Below are positions 1 through 7,626 of a stretch of DNA of 50,484 bases, piece after piece; position 1 is the first letter of the stretch, and every line of letters starts with the position of its first letter. The position numbers were made by a program, and so were the translations under genes. Where the stretch lies: assembly GCF_000981895.1 (NCBI RefSeq), contig NZ_LATD01000053.1, forward strand, positions 1-50,484. The letters run 5' to 3'. Source of the stretch: Streptomyces odonnellii. GTDB lineage: Bacteria; Actinomycetota; Actinomycetes; Streptomycetales; Streptomycetaceae. The notes below the pieces were generated by a model, which did no database searches, was not told where the DNA came from, and saw only the letters and a list, made by a program, of their open reading frames with translations.

Positions 1-299
1 AGCGGGGGCCGGGGGAGGCGTCCGGACCGGAGCGGGAGTCGGGGCAGGCGGCTGATCCGAAGCCCGGGCCGGATGCCGGGGGTGTCTCCGCGTCGGATGC
101 CGGAGGTGCCTCCGACGCCGTACCCTCCGACGCCATGGCTACCGATGCCATGGCCACCGATGACGCCGTATCCCCCGATGCCGCGATACCCGGCGCCGAT
201 GCCGACACATCCGCCGCCGGTGCGGCCGTATCCGCCAGCACCGGCCTGAGCGCGCAGGACCCGATCAGCGGCCACACCCCGACCGGAGGCCCCCGATGA
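1..299 (+). CDS. C-terminal part of an upstream protein (partial)
   Basis: An open frame enters from the left edge (codons in phase with base 3) and stops at TGA 297-299. The visible 98 residues are low complexity, rich in Asp, Ala, Gly and Pro, with a short SDAMATDAMATDD-type repeat, so this is probably a disordered tail. The stop overlaps the ATG of the next gene as ATGA, which suggests translational coupling. The other two plus frames are poorer: one stops near base 52, the other is Pro/Met-rich. No domain is visible and the function cannot be told. Confidence 0.55.
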   Translation, partial: RGPGEASGPERESGQAADPKPGPDAGGVSASDAGGASDAVPSDAMATDAMATDDAVSPDAAIPGADADTSAAGAAVSASTGLSAQDPISGHTPTGGPR

Positions 300-1126
300 C
301 CGACGCCGCCGCCCTCCCCGGCCAGCCGCGCGGCGGGGTGCTGTCCGGCGCGGCGACCGCGCGCGCCGTCAATGTCCTCGCCCCGAACGCCTCCCCGATG
401 ACCCTGGACGGCACCAACACCTGGATCGTCTCGGAGCCGGACTCCGAGCGGGCCGTCGTCATCGACCCGGGTCCGCTCGACGACGTACATCTCAAGGCGG
501 TCATCGCCGCCGCCGAGAACGCCGGGAAGCGGATCACGCTGACTCTGCTCACCCATGGGCACCCGGACCACGCGGCCGGCGCGGCGCGCTTCGCCGCCCT
601 GACACGCACCCATGTACGGGCCCTGGACCCGGCGCTGCGGCTGGGGGACGAGGGGCTGGCGGCCGGGGACGTCGTCACCACCGGCGGTCTTGAGCTACGG
701 GTCGTCCCCACCCCCGGCCACACCGCCGACTCGCTCTGCTTCCATCTGCCCGCGGACCGCGCGGTGCTGACCGGCGACACCGTCCTCGGCCGCGGTACGA
801 CGCTTGTCGCCCACCCGGACGGCAGGCTCGGCGACTATCTCGACTCACTGCGCCGACTGCGCTCGCTGACGGTCGACGACGGGGTCCGTACGGTGCTGCC
901 GGGGCACGGACCCGTACTGGACGATGCCCAGGGCGCGATCGAGTTCTACCTCGCCCACCGGGCCAGCCGGCTCGCGCAGATCGAGACGGCCGTGGAGAAC
1001 GGCTACCGTACGCCCGCCGAAGTGGTCGCCCATGTGTACGCGGCCGTGGACCGCTCGCTCTGGCCGGCCGCCGAACTCTCCGTACGGGCGCAGTTGCAGT
1101 ATCTGCGCGAGCACGGGCTGATCTAG
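296..1126 (+). CDS. MBL-fold metallohydrolase (LACTB2-like)
   Basis: A 276-residue metallo-beta-lactamase-fold protein. The zinc motif HGHPDH lies near residue 86, followed by PTPGHT near 138, a metal-bridging Asp in LTGDTV near 160 and a distal His in LPGHGP near 203. The last 60 residues look like the winged-helix tail of LACTB2-type MBL proteins (...AAELSVRAQLQYLREHGLI). Relatives hydrolyse phosphodiesters or thioesters; the substrate here is unknown. The ATG is fixed by ATGA overlap with the preceding gene. The position beside crp matches Rv3677c in mycobacteria. A bidirectional terminator follows at 1248-1281. Confidence 0.85.
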   Translation: MTDAAALPGQPRGGVLSGAATARAVNVLAPNASPMTLDGTNTWIVSEPDSERAVVIDPGPLDDVHLKAVIAAAENAGKRITLTLLTHGHPDHAAGAARFAALTRTHVRALDPALRLGDEGLAAGDVVTTGGLELRVVPTPGHTADSLCFHLPADRAVLTGDTVLGRGTTLVAHPDGRLGDYLDSLRRLRSLTVDDGVRTVLPGHGPVLDDAQGAIEFYLAHRASRLAQIETAVENGYRTPAEVVAHVYAAVDRSLWPAAELSVRAQLQYLREHGLI

Positions 1127-1247
1127 GCGTTATCTATATCTATCCGGCGCTGACCCGGGCGCGGTTCCGGTCAGTTCCTGCGCGACTAAGCGATTACGCG
1201 ATCGTCGGACCGGGGTCGGACCGGACAGTTTCGGTCGGTCGCAACGC

Positions 1248-1281
1248 CGAAGGGTCTCCTCCGGCCGGAGGAGACCCTTCG
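1248..1281. terminator. Bidirectional terminator between MBL gene and crp
   Basis: A perfect 34-bp palindrome: a GAAGGGTCTCCTCC arm around a central CCGGCCGG. It lies between two convergent genes and can serve both. The 120 bp before it holds only an AT-rich patch (TTATCTATATCTATC, about 1130-1143) with no gene. Confidence 0.85.
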
Positions 1282-1326
1282 AATCGAGCAGAACTGCCTC
1301 TACGTGGCGACTCGGCGCGAGGCGAC

Positions 1327-2001
1327 TCAGCGCGAGCGCTTCGCCAGCCGCTCCACATCCAGCAGGATCACCGCGCGCGCCTCCAGCCGCAGCCACCCCC
1401 GCTGCGCGAAGTCGGCGAGCGCCTTGTTGACCGTCTCGCGGGAGGCACCGACAAGCTGGGCCAGCTCTTCCTGCGTCAGGTCGTGGACGACATGGATGCC
1501 CTCCTCCGACTGCACACCGAAGCGGCGCGACAGATCGAGGAGCGCGCGCGCCACCCGGCCAGGGACATCGGAGAAGACCAGGTCGGACATCTGGTCATTG
1601 GTCTTGCGCAGCCGCCGGGCGACGGCGCGGAGCAGGGCTGTGGCCACCTCCGGGCGCGCGTTCAGCCAGGGCTGGAGATCGCCGTGGCCGAGGCCCAGCA
1701 GCTTGACCTCGGTGAGCGCGGTCGCGGTGGCGGTGCGCGGGCCCGGGTCGAAGAGGGACAGCTCACCGATCAGCTCGCCCGGGCCGAGCACGGCCAGCAT
1801 GTTCTCGCGGCCGTCGGGGGAGGTGCGGTGCAGCTTGACCTTGCCCTCCGTGACCACGTACAGCCGGTCGCCGGGATCGCCCTCGTGGAAGAGCGCGTCA
1901 CCACGCGCGAGCGTCGCTTCACTCATCGAGGCGCGCAGCTCTGCCGCCTGCTCGTCATCGAGCGCCGCGAAGAGCGGGGCACGCCGCAGAACGTCGTCCA
2001 C
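1327..2001 (-). CDS. crp: Cyclic-AMP receptor family transcription regulator Crp
   Basis: A 224-residue Crp/Fnr regulator, the usual length for Streptomyces Crp. The cyclic-nucleotide-binding domain covers about residues 10-120, with a phosphate-binding cassette of the form GELIGELSLF...PRTATA. The C-terminal winged helix has recognition helix LVGASRETVNKAL near residue 180. The start is GTG 1999-2001 with AGGAGA about 7 nt upstream. It is known in Streptomyces for roles in germination and secondary metabolism. It diverges from nth. A Crp-like dyad lies elsewhere in the window at 16820-16833. Confidence 0.93.
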   Translation of the reverse strand: MDDVLRRAPLFAALDDEQAAELRASMSEATLARGDALFHEGDPGDRLYVVTEGKVKLHRTSPDGRENMLAVLGPGELIGELSLFDPGPRTATATALTEVKLLGLGHGDLQPWLNARPEVATALLRAVARRLRKTNDQMSDLVFSDVPGRVARALLDLSRRFGVQSEEGIHVVHDLTQEELAQLVGASRETVNKALADFAQRGWLRLEARAVILLDVERLAKRSR

Positions 2002-2174
2002 GTGTTCTCTCCTTGTCGACCTGCTCAGGGAACTGTGGTCCCCACCTGCGCGGGAACCGTCGTCCCCATGATGCCGTACGTGCCGCTTCTTCTCGGGTGG
2101 CTTGGCATCTCTGGGCCGTACGGCCCTCCGCCGGATTCCGCTTGTCCGAAACCATGCGATCAGTCACAAGTTTG

Positions 2175-2190
2175 ACGTACGTACGTACGT
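2175..2190. repeat. Four tandem ACGT units in the crp/nth intergenic region
   Basis: ACGTACGTACGTACGT is a 16-bp self-complementary run between the divergent genes crp and nth. It is directly preceded by TTGACG-like sequence (2172-2177) on the plus strand and by a Crp half-site-like TCACA at 2165-2169. Function unknown; it could be an operator or a stem in an RNA leader of either gene. Confidence 0.6.
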
Positions 2191-2258
2191 TCAGGTGCCC
2201 GCTGTGCCGATTCGGGTGGTGATCGGCCATGGCCGGGGCGGATGTCAGTGCGGGGCTT

Positions 2259-2264
2259 TAGGCT
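2259..2264 (+). promoter_or_regulatory. -10 element for leaderless nth mRNA
   Basis: TAGGCT is followed by exactly six bases and then the GTG of nth, so the start codon coincides with the expected +1. No Shine-Dalgarno sequence lies before the GTG. No convincing -35 box is seen. Confidence 0.55.
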
Positions 2265-2270
2265 GGCCGA

Positions 2271-3287
2271 GTGTCGAATCCGCCGATGACAGCGCAGGCC
2301 AAGGGGGCTGGAAGAGTGTCAGCGGAGCCAAATTCCGCTGTGGGCGAACAGCCCTCGGCGAAACCGAAAAAAGCCACAAAAGGATCCACCAGGACTTCCG
2401 CGAAGAGTCCCGTGAAGGGTGCGGGGGCCGCGAAGGGTTCCGCGAAAGAACCCGCACAGGGCAAGGAGACCTCGAAGGGACCGGCCGCGGGTGCCAAGGG
2501 CGCCGGGGGCGCGGGTGCCAAGCCCGAGTCGCGACTGGCCATGGTCCGCCGCGCCCGCCGGATGAACCGTGAGCTGGCCGAGGTCTATCCGTACGCCCAT
2601 CCCGAGCTGGACTTCCGGAACCCGTTCGAGCTGCTGGTGGCCACGGTCCTGTCCGCGCAGACGACCGACCTCCGGGTCAACCAGACCACGCCCGCGGTCT
2701 TCGCGAAGTACCCGACGCCCGAGGACATGGCCGCGGCCGTGCCGGAGGAGCTGGAGGAGATCATCCGGCCCACGGGCTTCTTCCGGGCCAAGGCGAAGTC
2801 CCTGATAGGGCTGTCCACGGCGCTGCGCGACCGCTTCGACGGCGAGGTCCCGGGCCGGCTGGCCGATCTCGTTTCGCTGCCGGGCGTGGGCCGCAAGACG
2901 GCGAATGTGGTTCTGGGCAATGCCTTCGATGTCCCCGGCCTCACCGTCGACACGCACTTCGGCCGGCTGGTCCGCCGCTGGAAGTGGACCGAGCAGGAGG
3001 ATCCGGAGAAGGTTGAGGCGGAGATCGCGGCCATCTTCCCCAAGAGCGAGTGGACCATGCTCTCGCACCGGGTGATCTTCCACGGCCGCCGTATCTGCCA
3101 CTCCCGCAAGCCGGCCTGCGGTGCCTGTCCGATCGCGCATCTCTGCCCGTCGTACGGCGAGGGCGAGACGGACCCGGAGAAGGCGCGGAAGCTGCTCAAG
3201 TACGAGATGGGCGGCTATCCGGGCCAGCGGCTGAACCCGCCCCCCGACTACCCGGGCAAGGCGGCCGCGCCGATGGGCGCCGTATGA
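2271..3287 (+). CDS. nth: Endonuclease III
   Basis: A DNA glycosylase/AP lyase of base excision repair. It has 338 residues, about 80-100 more than classical Nth, because of an N-terminal Lys/Ala/Gly/Pro-rich, probably disordered extension (residues 1 to about 88). The helix-hairpin-helix motif [13 protein letters not shown] carries the catalytic Lys, and VDTHFGRL carries the catalytic Asp. The [4Fe-4S] ligands follow the C-x6-C-x2-C-x5-C pattern ([17 protein letters not shown]). The GTG start fits a leaderless transcript from TAGGCT at 2259. If translation starts further in, the extension would shorten. Next comes a 242-bp gap and the Nudix gene. Confidence 0.95.
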   Translation: MSNPPMTAQAKGAGRVSAEPNSAVGEQPSAKPKKATKGSTRTSAKSPVKGAGAAKGSAKEPAQGKETSKGPAAGAKGAGGAGAKPESRLAMVRRARRMNRELAEVYPYAHPELDFRNPFELLVATVLSAQTTDLRVNQTTPAVFAKYPTPEDMAAAVPEELEEIIRPTGFFRAKAKSLIGLSTALRDRFDGEVPGRLADLVSLPGVGRKTANVVLGNAFDVPGLTVDTHFGRLVRRWKWTEQEDPEKVEAEIAAIFPKSEWTMLSHRVIFHGRRICHSRKPACGACPIAHLCPSYGEGETDPEKARKLLKYEMGGYPGQRLNPPPDYPGKAAAPMGAV

Positions 3288-3330
3288 GACGCGCGTCACA
3301 GGCCGCGTCGGCGTCACCGGCGACACCTGC

Positions 3331-3399
3331 CTTACGAGCCGCTCCTGCCCTTACGCGCCAGGCCTGCCTTACGAGCCGTTCCCGCCTTACGGGCCGCCA
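3331..3399 (+). repeat. Imperfect tandem repeat in the nth-Nudix gap
   Basis: CTTACGnGCC recurs four times at roughly 18-19 bp spacing (3331, 3350, 3369, 3387). The rest of the 3288-3529 gap holds no credible gene. The mycobacterial block has a thioredoxin-like gene at this place (Rv3673c, from memory); nothing like it is seen here. Confidence 0.45.
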
Positions 3400-3529
3400 C
3401 GGCGGGCGGCATCCGGAGGTCCGTGTCCGGCGGGCGCCGTTCGGGCGGTGCGGCGTACGCGCGGGGGACTACGGTACGAGGCCGCCCGGGCGGAACGATC
3501 CGGCCGGTGGAAGGCGTTGAGCGACAGGG

Positions 3530-4240
3530 GTGCCTATGACACGAGCTGACAAGACCTACGACGATCCGGCGACCGGGATCGCCGTGACCGCCGACGGGCT
3601 GCCCGAGTGGCTGGCACCCGTCGAGCGCGCCGCGCAGACCGTGGCGCCCGAGCAGCTCAGCCGCTTTCTGCCGCCGGCGAGCGGACGCGGGCGGCAGTCC
3701 GCCGTGCTCATACTCTTCGGAGACGGCCCGCGGGGTCCCGAGCTGCTGCTGATGGAGCGGTCGACCAGTCTGCGTTCGCATCCGGGACAGCCCTCGTTCC
3801 CCGGCGGCTCCCTCGACCCCGAGGACGGCGATCCCGCCACGACCGGACCGCTGCGGGCGGCGCTGCGCGAGGCCGAGGAGGAGACCGGCCTCGATCCGTC
3901 GGGCGTCCAGCTCTTCGGCGTACTGCCGAGGCTCTACATCCCGGTGAGCGGTTTTGTGGTGACACCGGTCCTCGGCTGGTGGCGCAGCCCCACCCCCGTC
4001 GGCGTGGTCGACCCCGCCGAGACCGCCCGGGTCTTCACCGTGCCCGTGGCGGATCTCACGGACCCGGCCAACCGTGCGATCGCACGCCACCCCAGCGGGC
4101 ATCACGGCCCGGCCTTCCTGGTGGCTTCTGCCCTGGTATGGGGCTTTACGGCCGGGGTGATCGACCGGATTCTGCATTTCGCGGGATGGGAGCGGCCGTG
4201 GGACCGCTCGAAGCAGGTCCCACTCGACTGGCACACATGA
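3530..4240 (+). CDS. CoA-pyrophosphatase-type Nudix hydrolase (NudL-like)
   Basis: About 236 residues. The signature LLMERSTSLRSHPGQPSFPGG matches the motif specific to Nudix CoA pyrophosphatases, followed by the Nudix box ending REAEEETGL. Family members split CoA or acyl-CoA to 3',5'-ADP and phosphopantetheine. The start could be GTG 3530 or ATG 3536; the latter has GACAGGGG just upstream and may be preferred. The neighbour order nth, Nudix, MarP matches Rv3674c-Rv3672c-Rv3671c. Confidence 0.85.
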   Translation: MPMTRADKTYDDPATGIAVTADGLPEWLAPVERAAQTVAPEQLSRFLPPASGRGRQSAVLILFGDGPRGPELLLMERSTSLRSHPGQPSFPGGSLDPEDGDPATTGPLRAALREAEEETGLDPSGVQLFGVLPRLYIPVSGFVVTPVLGWWRSPTPVGVVDPAETARVFTVPVADLTDPANRAIARHPSGHHGPAFLVASALVWGFTAGVIDRILHFAGWERPWDRSKQVPLDWHT

Positions 4241-4447
4241 CAGTCTGGCCCTCATGCTGTGCCCTTCCGGGGGCGGTGACCCTTTCCGGGCCCTGTGACC
4301 GTGGCGGATTCCGCCACGGCTCGCCGGGCCCGGCCGCCGACCGGACGGGGACTGGGGGCCGTACCACCACCGGCCGGGCGGCGGCCCGTACCGCCGGCCT
4401 GGACGGGCGACCGAGACGTATCCGCGAGGCTAGCGAGGCAATTGACG

Positions 4448-5647
4448 GTGAACGTGCTGGACATCCTGCTGCTGCTCGCCGCCGTATGGTTCGCGGTCGT
4501 CGGATACCGCCAAGGCTTTGTCGTGGGCATCCTGTCCGTGATCGGCTTCCTCGGCGGCGGCCTTGTCGCGGTCTATCTGCTGCCCGTGGTCTGGGCCAGG
4601 CTCACCGCCGACTCCGAGGTCTCCACCACGGCCGCCGTGGTGGCGGTGGTCATAGTGATCGTCTGTGCCTCCGTGGGCCAGGCCTTCACCACCCATCTCG
4701 GCAACAAGCTGCGCAGGCACATCGTTTGGTCGCCCGCCCGCGCCCTGGACGCCACCGGCGGTGCGCTGGTCAATGTCGTGGCCATGCTGCTGGTCGCCTG
4801 GCTGATCGGCTCGGCCCTCGCGGGTACGTCACTGCCGACGCTCGGCAAGGAGGTCCGCAGCTCCAAGGTGCTGCTCGGGGTCTCCCGGGTGGTGCCCGCG
4901 CAGGCGTCGACCTGGTTCACGGACTTCTCGTCCGTCCTCGCGCAGAACGGTTTCCCGCAGGTCTTCAGCCCGTTCGACAATGAGCCGATCACCGCGGTCC
5001 GGCCCCCGGACCCGGCGCTCGCGGGCAGCCCGGTCGCGGCCCGCGCCCAGAGTTCGATAGTCAAGGTCGTCGGTACGGCGCCGAGTTGCGGCAAGGTCCT
5101 CGAAGGCTCCGGCTTCGTCTTCGCCGAACGCCGGGTCATGACCAACGCGCATGTGGTCGGGGGCGTGGAGGAGCCCACCGTCCAGATAGGCGGCGAGGGC
5201 AAGCTGTACGACGCCAAGGTCGTCCTCTACGACTGGCGGCGCGACATCGCCGTACTGGACGTGCCCGATCTGCCGGCCACGCCGCTCCAGTTCACCGACT
5301 CGGACGCGGTGACCGGCGACGGCGCGATCGTCGCGGGCTTCCCGGAGAACGGCGCGTACGACGTACGCTCCGCGCGTGTCCGCGCCCGTATCAACGCCAA
5401 CGGGCCGGACATCTACCGGCGCGGCGAGGTGCGGCGCGATGTCTACTCGCTGTTCGCGACCGTACGCCAGGGCAACTCCGGCGGTCCGCTGCTCACCCCG
5501 GAGGGCAAGGTGTACGGAGTGATCTTCGCCAGGTCGCTCGACGACCCGCAGACCGGCTATGCCCTGACGGCCGATGAGATCCGCGACGACATCGCGCTCG
5601 GCAGGACCGCCAACCAGCAGGTCGACACCGACCAGTGCGCGCTGTAG
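4448..5647 (+). CDS. MarP-like membrane-anchored periplasmic serine protease
   Basis: Four N-terminal membrane helices (about residues 3-150) as in CvpA-type membrane domains, then a chymotrypsin-fold protease. Starting at GTG 4448 the protein has 399 residues and the triad falls at His235 (TNAHVV), Asp266 (RRDIAVL) and Ser344 (GNSGGP). That almost matches M. tuberculosis MarP (Rv3671c, 397 aa, Ser343) and supports this start over the longer frame opening at GTG 4295. GAGG at 4435-4438 is a plausible ribosome binding site. Cys in the APSCGKV loop and Cys in the C-terminal DQCAL correspond to the regulatory disulfide of MarP. In mycobacteria this protease is needed for acid resistance. Confidence 0.9.
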   Translation: MNVLDILLLLAAVWFAVVGYRQGFVVGILSVIGFLGGGLVAVYLLPVVWARLTADSEVSTTAAVVAVVIVIVCASVGQAFTTHLGNKLRRHIVWSPARALDATGGALVNVVAMLLVAWLIGSALAGTSLPTLGKEVRSSKVLLGVSRVVPAQASTWFTDFSSVLAQNGFPQVFSPFDNEPITAVRPPDPALAGSPVAARAQSSIVKVVGTAPSCGKVLEGSGFVFAERRVMTNAHVVGGVEEPTVQIGGEGKLYDAKVVLYDWRRDIAVLDVPDLPATPLQFTDSDAVTGDGAIVAGFPENGAYDVRSARVRARINANGPDIYRRGEVRRDVYSLFATVRQGNSGGPLLTPEGKVYGVIFARSLDDPQTGYALTADEIRDDIALGRTANQQVDTDQCAL

Positions 5648-6163
5648 CCGGAGGCTTCCAAGCCCGGTCGCAGCCGCAGGCCGCAAGTCCGGTGCCGGAC
5701 AGGTCCGGCGCCGGACTACAGGTCTGGCGCCGGACCGGCCCGGTGCCGGGCGTCGCGGGCCCGCGACGATCCGCCGGACAGGGCCTAGCTGCGCTGGTGG
5801 CGGAGTCGGGCCGAGACCCAGCGCGCCCTCCGGCGGAGAATCAGGGAAATGCCGAGCCGTGGATCATGGCCCTGACCTTCCGCGCCGCCCCTCTTGTGGG
5901 GGATCGGCCCAGCGGCCGAGCGGCGGTTGCGTGCTGCGTCACCGTAGTCGTGCGTCCAGCCCATACCCCGACGTCTGCCCGGGCCCCATGGTCGGTAACC
6001 GTACGGGAGAGGGCCAATTGGCCTATGCGCGAGGCAATTGGCTGTTCGTAGGACAAGCGTTCAGCAGGGGACCATAACGGTCCAGGGGTGCCGCCGTGCG
6101 GCCCTGCTGATCAGCCGTTCGGATCACCGGTCCGGGTGATGGTCGGTGATTCGGGTTATATGG
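5648..6163. other. 516-bp gap between convergent genes
   Basis: The first 130 bp carry several copies of a GGTCCGGCGCCGGAC-like motif (about 5700-5735) that could form terminator hairpins for the protease gene. Around 6012-6042 there are two CAATTG-centred dyads, listed separately. No convincing gene: a 71-codon minus frame (5841-6056) would need a TTG start without a ribosome binding site. Confidence 0.5.
6012..6042. promoter_or_regulatory. Pair of CAATTG-centred dyads
   Basis: GGCCAATTGGCC (6012-6023, perfect palindrome) is followed by GGCAATTGGC (6033-6042). The centres are 20 bp apart, about two helical turns, the usual spacing for a dimeric regulator bound twice on one face. The site lies in a convergent gap, so the target is unclear. 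Confidence 0.4.
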
Positions 6164-7090
6164 TCAGCGATCCGGTTCCGGGTCCTGGAGCCAGTTGATG
6201 AGTTCCGAGGAGAACGCCGCCGGATCCTCCTCGTGCGGGAAGTGTCCCAGCCCATCGAACAGCCTCCAGCGGTAGGGCGCTTCCACATATTCGGCCGACC
6301 CCGCCGTGCTGCGCGTCCGCATGGCCGGATCCAGCGACCCGTGCAACTGGAGTGTGGGCACCCGTACCGCGCGCTTCATCCGCCGGTTGAACTGGATACC
6401 GTCGGGCCGCGCCATCGACCGCACCATCCACCGGTACGGCTCGATCGAGCAGTGCGCCGTCGACGGGATCGTCATCGCGCGCCGGTAGATCTCGATCGAC
6501 TCGTCGTCCGGCAGCCCGGGCCCGGACCACTCTCGGATCAGCCGTCCCACCAGCGCCGCGTCGTCCGCGACAAGCTGACGCTCCGGCAGCCACGGGCGCT
6601 GGAAACCCCAGATATAGGAACCGGCCCGGCTCTGCGAGAAGTCGGACAGCATCGCCGAGCGCCACCGCCGCGGATGGGGCATCGAGGAGACCGCGAGCCT
6701 GCGCACCAGCTTGGGCCGCATCACGGCCGCGGTCCAGGCGAGATAGCCGCCCAGATCATGCCCGACGAGCGCGGCGTCGGGCTCACCGAGGGAGCGCACC
6801 ACCCCGGTGATGTCGAGGGCCAGATTGGCGGGGTCGTACCCCCTGGGCGTACGGTCGCTGCCGCCCACCCCGCGCAGATCCATGGCCACCGCCCGGTAGC
6901 CGGCGTCCGCGAGCGCCGTGAGCTGATGCCGCCAGGTCCACCAGAACTGCGGAAAACCGTGCAGCAGCAGGACCAGCGGCCCCTCGCCCACCTCGGCGAT
7001 ATGGAAGCGGGCACCATTGGCCGCCACATCTCTATGTGTCCAGGGACCAGGAAGACGGACGGCAGAGGCCGGCGAATCAGCGGCGGTCAT
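6164..7090 (-). CDS. Alpha/beta hydrolase, epoxide-hydrolase type (EphE-like)
   Basis: 308 residues. The oxyanion-loop motif HGFP is at 44-47, the nucleophile elbow VGHDLGG puts Asp at 112, the acid Asp is at about 254 (HGSLDPA) and the catalytic His at 283 (LGHFPHEEDP). An Asp nucleophile in Gly-His-Asp-x-Gly is typical of epoxide hydrolases and dehalogenases, not esterases. The ATG (7088-7090) overlaps the stop of the next upstream gene as ATGA. The equivalent neighbour of marP in M. tuberculosis is ephE (Rv3670). The physiological substrate is unknown. Confidence 0.85.
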   Translation of the reverse strand: MTAADSPASAVRLPGPWTHRDVAANGARFHIAEVGEGPLVLLLHGFPQFWWTWRHQLTALADAGYRAVAMDLRGVGGSDRTPRGYDPANLALDITGVVRSLGEPDAALVGHDLGGYLAWTAAVMRPKLVRRLAVSSMPHPRRWRSAMLSDFSQSRAGSYIWGFQRPWLPERQLVADDAALVGRLIREWSGPGLPDDESIEIYRRAMTIPSTAHCSIEPYRWMVRSMARPDGIQFNRRMKRAVRVPTLQLHGSLDPAMRTRSTAGSAEYVEAPYRWRLFDGLGHFPHEEDPAAFSSELINWLQDPEPDR

Positions 7091-7581
7091 ACAGACGAGC
7101 GTGCCACAGACCTGACGGGCTTCCCCACCTCGCGTGGATGCGGCTTGACGTTCTGCAGCACCGCGGCGGTCTGCTTCGCCGAAGCGATGCTCTTCTCCGG
7201 CGGCTTGACCTTCTTGAACTTCAGCAGGGCGAGCCCGGCGGCCAGCGCGGCGAGCACCAGAAACGCTCCGCCGACGATCAGGAACGACCAGGCGAGCCCG
7301 AGCCCCAGATTGTGGATCCCGTACGCGGCGGCGAAGCTCAGCACCGGCAGCGAGAACAGCGCGAAGACACCGGCGATGCTGATCGCGGCGCCGCCCATCG
7401 CGCCCCGCCTGACGTCCTGTCGGATCTCGGCCTTGGCCAGGGCGATCTCATCGTGCACCAGCGCGGACATCTCGGCGGTCGCCGAGGCGACCAACTGACC
7501 GATACTGCGGTCGGTGCCGACGGGCTCGACCACTGTGCCGGTCCGGACAGCGTCGGCGACATGCTTGCCGGGGTCGCTCAT
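7087..7581 (-). CDS. Small membrane protein, putative actinobacterial holin-X/phage-holin superfamily
   Basis: 164 residues. A soluble N-terminal amphipathic stretch (LVASATAEMSALVHDEIALAKAE) is followed by two membrane segments (about residues 68-90 and 98-122) and a Lys-rich cytoplasmic tail. This pattern is typical of the phage-holin 3_6 / DUF1469 superfamily of chromosomal membrane proteins. The name does not prove a lytic role. ATG 7579-7581 has GGGAG upstream. It is translationally coupled to the epoxide-hydrolase-like gene and lies 45 bp after nhaA, so the three genes probably form one operon. Confidence 0.75.
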   Translation of the reverse strand: MSDPGKHVADAVRTGTVVEPVGTDRSIGQLVASATAEMSALVHDEIALAKAEIRQDVRRGAMGGAAISIAGVFALFSLPVLSFAAAYGIHNLGLGLAWSFLIVGGAFLVLAALAAGLALLKFKKVKPPEKSIASAKQTAAVLQNVKPHPREVGKPVRSVARSSV

Positions 7582-7626
7582 CGTGACTCCCTCTTCTCGC
7601 TTCTGTGCTACGGATCCGATGTCCGA

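Noticed and set aside
5841..6056. 71-codon frame on the minus strand in the marP/hydrolase gap
   Set aside because: TTG start, no ribosome binding site and weak GC3 bias. It overlaps the CAATTG dyads, which explain part of its sequence.
7087..7581. Prophage holin as a sign of a phage remnant
   Set aside because: The holin-like family is widespread as chromosomal membrane proteins, and the gene is coupled to nhaA and the hydrolase in a conserved core block.
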